Assembly: GCA_945876405.1 (NCBI GenBank)
Contig: CAMCOJ010000098.1
Location: forward strand, 1 to 7,442
Origin: an uncultured Ruminococcus sp.
GTDB lineage: Bacteria > Bacillota > Clostridia > Oscillospirales > Ruminococcaceae
DNA length: 7,442 nucleotides
Direction of reading: 5' to 3'
Shown: positions 5,281 to 7,442 of the stretch, in pieces
How positions within the stretch are numbered: position 1 is the stretch's first letter
Layout of the letters: each line of letters begins with the position of its first letter
Position numbers and translations under genes: made by a program
Notes under the pieces: generated by a model
Told to the model about the DNA's origin: nothing
What the model saw: the letters and a program-made list of their open reading frames with translations, nothing else
The model's database searches: none

Positions 5281-5541
5281 TTGCTTAAGATTACAGTAGA
5301 TATTGAAGGTATGATGTGCAATATGTGCGAGTCGCATATGGACGATGAGTTTAAGAAGCAGTTTTCTTTTATAAAAAAGGTTACATCATCGCATTCGGAG
5401 AATAACTCGGTTATAATTACAACTGAGGATATAGATGATGAAAGGCTTAAGGCTGCTGTTGAGGAATGCGGATATAAGTTTCTGGGGGCGGCAAGGGTGC
5501 CGTATGAGAAGAAAGGGCTTTTTTCGTTTGGTTCCAGATAA
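5281..5541 (+). CDS. Small heavy-metal-associated (HMA) domain protein in the Fe-S operon
   Basis: This 86-residue protein starts at TTG 5281; AAGGAG (5266-5271) lies 9 bases upstream and no better ATG exists in frame. It is one HMA ferredoxin-like domain with the metal loop GMMCNMCESH (C13, C16) and another Cys at 63. The domain ends near residue 70 and is followed by a tail containing YEKKGLFSF. That tail recurs, from memory, in small clostridial HMA proteins of unknown role. The GMMCxxCExH loop and the SH...LKAAV..GY frame match the C-terminal domain of CopA in this window, so the two are related. Cu(I) binding is the likeliest activity, but Zn or another soft metal is possible. It follows sufB by 13 bases and precedes the operon terminator, so it is probably co-transcribed with the Fe-S genes. 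A role in protecting or metalating the assembly machinery is inference only. Confidence 0.85.
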   Translation: MLKITVDIEGMMCNMCESHMDDEFKKQFSFIKKVTSSHSENNSVIITTEDIDDERLKAAVEECGYKFLGAARVPYEKKGLFSFGSR

Positions 5542-5546
5542 CAGAT

Positions 5547-5592
5547 AAAAAAAATCTCTTCTGAAAAAGGTAAATTCAGAAGAGATTTTTTT
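5547..5592. terminator. Bidirectional terminator between convergent operons
   Basis: An A-run plus TCTCTTCTGAA (5548-5565) pairs perfectly with TTCAGAAGAGA plus a T-run (5575-5592), around a 9-base loop. T-runs follow the GC-containing stem on either strand. It starts 6 bases after the HMA stop and ends 2 bases before the decarboxylase beta-subunit stop, so it serves both operons. Confidence 0.92.
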
Positions 5593-5594
5593 GT

Positions 5595-6791
5595 TTACTT
5601 AACGATACTGAGGAGGACGCCGGCGGCTACTGCGGAGCCGATAACACCTGCAACGTTTGGTCCCATGGCGTGCATGAGGAGGAAGTTTGTTGGATTTTCA
5701 CTTGCGCCGACCTTCTGTGATACACGGGCTGCCATCGGAACTGCTGAAACTCCTGCTGAACCGATGAGAGGATTAACCTTGCCGCCTGTAACCCTGTACA
5801 TAATCTTTCCGAATAAAACACCGGAAGCTGTACCGATTGAGAAGGCGATAACACCAAGTACGATAACCTTTGCAAATTCTGCTGTGATAATTTTGTCAGC
5901 TGTGGTTGTGGCACCAACTGAAACGCCGAGGAAGATAGTAACGATATTCATAAGTTCGTTCTGAGCTGTCTTAACGAGTCTGTCGCAGACACCGCTTTCC
6001 TTGAGAAGATTTCCGAGCATAAGCATACCAACGAGCGGAGCTGCTGAAGGAATGAGAAGAGCGATGATAATTGTAACAGCGATAGGGAAGATAATCTTTT
6101 CTGTCTTTCCTACCGGTCTGAGTGTTTCCATTACAACGGCACGTTCCTTCTTTGTTGTGAGAGCCTTCATTATAGGAGGCTGAATGATAGGAACAAGCGC
6201 CATATAGGTGTATGCTGCAAGAGCGATTGTACCTGTGGAGATTGAAGCACCTGCACCGAGGAGCTTGCTTGAAACGAAGATAGCTGTCGGACCGTCTGCA
6301 CCGCCGATGATGGCAATTGAAGCAGCTTCTGTTTCAGAAAATCCCAGCATTGCCGCACCGATAAATGTAAGGAAGATACCGGCCTGAGCAGCAGCACCGA
6401 GAAGGAAACTCTTAGGGTTGGAAATAAGAGGAGCAAAGTCTGTCATTGTTCCGATGCCAAGGAAAATGAGCGGCGGGAAGAGCTGAAGCTTAACTCCGAG
6501 GTAGAGAAGGTCGAGCAGGCCGCCTTCGTGGAGAATTTTTCCGAAGTCGATGTTTGTAGGATCTGCGAAGAGCTCCGGTGTGTACATCGCTGTAAGCGGA
6601 AGATTAGTGAGAAGCATACCGAACGATATCGGAAGCAGAAGAAGAGGTTCGAATTTTTTTGCAATTGCAAGATACATAAATATAAAGGAAATCAGAATCA
6701 TAACACAGTTCTGCCAGCCTAAGTTGGCAAATCCGCTTGACATACCAAGATCCTTTATCGTATCAGTAAAGATTCTTATAACTTCACTCAT
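5595..6791 (-). CDS. oadB: Na+-translocating decarboxylase, beta subunit (OadB/GcdB/MmdB family)
   Basis: This 398-residue integral membrane protein should couple decarboxylation of a carboxybiotin carrier to Na+ export. Family marks: GGADGPTAIF (163-172), whose Asp (D166) corresponds to the Na+-binding Asp (D203) of the Klebsiella oxaloacetate decarboxylase beta subunit; NPLIGSAGVSAVP (340-352); and the C-terminal MHAMGPNVAGVIGSA (373-387). Many hydrophobic helices span the chain, and its length is typical of the short members of the family. Substrate (oxaloacetate, glutaconyl-CoA, methylmalonyl-CoA) cannot be told from the beta subunit. Its ATG follows AAGGA (6808-6804) by 12 bases and lies 35 bases after the gamma-subunit stop, so the two form an operon. 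The gene ends at the bidirectional terminator; no biotin carrier or alpha subunit follows. Confidence 0.94.
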   Translation of the reverse strand: MSEVIRIFTDTIKDLGMSSGFANLGWQNCVMILISFIFMYLAIAKKFEPLLLLPISFGMLLTNLPLTAMYTPELFADPTNIDFGKILHEGGLLDLLYLGVKLQLFPPLIFLGIGTMTDFAPLISNPKSFLLGAAAQAGIFLTFIGAAMLGFSETEAASIAIIGGADGPTAIFVSSKLLGAGASISTGTIALAAYTYMALVPIIQPPIMKALTTKKERAVVMETLRPVGKTEKIIFPIAVTIIIALLIPSAAPLVGMLMLGNLLKESGVCDRLVKTAQNELMNIVTIFLGVSVGATTTADKIITAEFAKVIVLGVIAFSIGTASGVLFGKIMYRVTGGKVNPLIGSAGVSAVPMAARVSQKVGASENPTNFLLMHAMGPNVAGVIGSAVAAGVLLSIVK

Positions 6792-6826
6792 GATAGATAA
6801 ATATCCTTTCGTATTTTTTTAGATCT

Positions 6827-7219
6827 TCAGAACGGACGTGTGTTTTCACGCTGACCGGCAGCTCCCCATACAGAGCCTGCCTGACGTCTCTTGTTTACTG
6901 TTCTCTTTATTGATTTTACTGCATATTTCTTGCCGTCCTGTTCAGCCATCATGGCAACTGCAGCGGAAATAACAGCTATAACTTCGTTGTCGTCTTCGGC
7001 AGATACAGCAGCCGGAGCAGGTGCAGGTGCAGATTTTGTAACATTAACTGCAGGTGAATCAGCAGGTTTGCTCTTGTTCTTTTCTTTGTTTCCGATACCG
7101 GAAAAAACTTTTCCGAATAATGATACAAAGATGATAAGCAGAACAAGGGCGAGAAATACAACAACAAGTCCGGTAATAACTACGGCCCAGACTTTTGTCC
7201 ATGGAATTACCATATCCAT
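6827..7219 (-). CDS. oadG: OadG-family small (gamma/delta) subunit of a Na+-pumping decarboxylase
   Basis: This 130-residue membrane anchor would hold the carboxyltransferase and biotin carrier to the beta subunit. It has one N-terminal transmembrane segment (about 10-36), a Lys-rich stretch (45-51), an Ala/Pro linker (about 52-74, with APAPAPAA), a conserved helix DDNEVIAVISAAVAMMA (76-92), and a basic C-terminus ending WGAAGQRENTRPF (118-130). The last two elements are typical of clostridial OadG-type subunits. AGGAG (7232-7228) is 8 bases from ATG 7219; the ATG two codons later is less well placed. It is first in the operon with the beta subunit. The Ala/Pro linker here is not a biotin domain: no MKM biotinylation motif is present. 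Confidence 0.88.
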   Translation of the reverse strand: MDMVIPWTKVWAVVITGLVVVFLALVLLIIFVSLFGKVFSGIGNKEKNKSKPADSPAVNVTKSAPAPAPAAVSAEDDNEVIAVISAAVAMMAEQDGKKYAVKSIKRTVNKRRQAGSVWGAAGQRENTRPF

Positions 7220-7266
7220 ATTTTTACTCTCCTATCTGTAGTATAAAATTAAACCATACAATATTA

Positions 7267-7295
7267 ATTATAACTCAAATACAAGTATTTTGCAA
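7267..7295 (-). promoter_or_regulatory. Promoter of the decarboxylase operon
   Basis: On the minus strand TTGCAA (7295-7290) and a perfect TATAAT (7272-7267) are 17 bases apart. Transcription should start near 7260, giving a leader of about 40 bases before ATG 7219. No operator was recognised. Confidence 0.65.
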
Positions 7296-7352
7296 TACAT
7301 AACGCAGAAAAAAAAGATAGTTTATTTCGGGCATTTTAAACATCTGAGTATT

Positions 7353-7435
7353 ATTGCCTTGCACATCCGTTCCCTGCGGTCACTCTGTCCATATCGGTTA
7401 ATAGTGAACGAAAAAATATTTTTTTCGTTCACTAT
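7353..7435. repeat. Dispersed repeat, about 83 bp, ending in a perfect hairpin (copy D)
   Basis: ATTGCCTTGCACATCCG (7353-7369) is identical to 290-306. After a diverged middle comes ATCGGTTAATAG (compare 330-341) and a perfect inverted repeat with 16-bp arms (7401-7416 and 7420-7435; arm starts ATAGTGAACG) around TAT. The hairpin arm matches copy A at 244-271 better than copy B, so the parts of the family have mixed or diverged separately. The window ends 7 bases later, so the element may continue. It lies upstream of the decarboxylase promoter. Confidence 0.72.
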
Positions 7436-7442
7436 ATATAAG

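Noticed and set aside
5665..6822. Open frames opposite to or out of frame with the decarboxylase beta-subunit gene
   Set aside because: They are shadows of a long, motif-rich coding gene; translations are low complexity without family marks.
7021..7060. Biotin carrier (BCCP) domain from the Ala/Pro-rich stretch of the OadG-type protein
   Set aside because: The linker resembles that of biotin carriers, but there is no Met-Lys-Met site or lipoyl-like domain after it; the protein ends as an OadG-type subunit.

Overview
The window reads as chromosomal DNA of an anaerobic Gram-positive bacterium of the Clostridia, most like Ruminococcus or a related Oscillospiraceae/Lachnospiraceae gut genus. The signs are strong AAGGAG-type ribosome binding sites, AT-rich intergenic DNA with TTGACA/TATAAT-type promoters, a clostridial CsoR-CopA copper module, a short two-gene SUF-type Fe-S assembly operon and membrane subunits of a sodium-pumping decarboxylase. 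The genus is inferred from style and gene content, not from a marker gene.

Layout, left to right. (1) Positions 1-141, minus strand: the 5' end of a gene for a very Ser/Arg/His-rich protein, with its own RBS and promoter, running off the left edge. (2) 142-447: no further gene; two hairpin repeats, a copy of a dispersed repeat and a terminator-like hairpin. (3) 448-3307, minus strand: the operon csoR-copA (copper-sensing repressor, then a copper-exporting P1B-ATPase). A near-consensus promoter has a CsoR-type operator inside its spacer. CopA carries an extra C-terminal CopZ-like domain with its own in-frame RBS and ATG. (4) 3308-3615: back-to-back promoters for the copper operon (minus) and the Fe-S operon (plus), a plus-strand terminator hairpin, a third hairpin repeat and a palindrome just downstream of the plus-strand promoter. 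(5) 3616-5541, plus strand: sufC-type ATPase, a short SufB/SufD-type scaffold and a small heavy-metal-associated (HMA) protein, closely spaced and probably one operon. (6) 5547-5592: one bidirectional terminator between convergent operons. (7) 5595-7219, minus strand: the gamma-type small subunit and the beta subunit of a Na+-translocating decarboxylase, behind their own promoter. (8) 7300-7442: another copy of the dispersed repeat with a 16-bp perfect inverted repeat.

How the genes may work together: csoR-copA is a self-contained copper detoxification unit, de-repressed when Cu(I) binds CsoR. The neighbouring plus-strand operon builds Fe-S clusters and ends with a GMMCxxC metal-binding protein related to the CopZ-like tail of CopA. 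Copper is a known poison of Fe-S assembly, so this neighbourhood suggests, without proving, a link between copper buffering and cluster assembly. The decarboxylase subunits belong to energy conservation; their alpha subunit and biotin carrier must be encoded elsewhere.

Most interesting points: the HMA protein in the Fe-S operon, the internal CopZ start inside copA, the minimal SufBC pair, the dispersed hairpin repeats at operon borders, and the low-complexity gene at the left edge.
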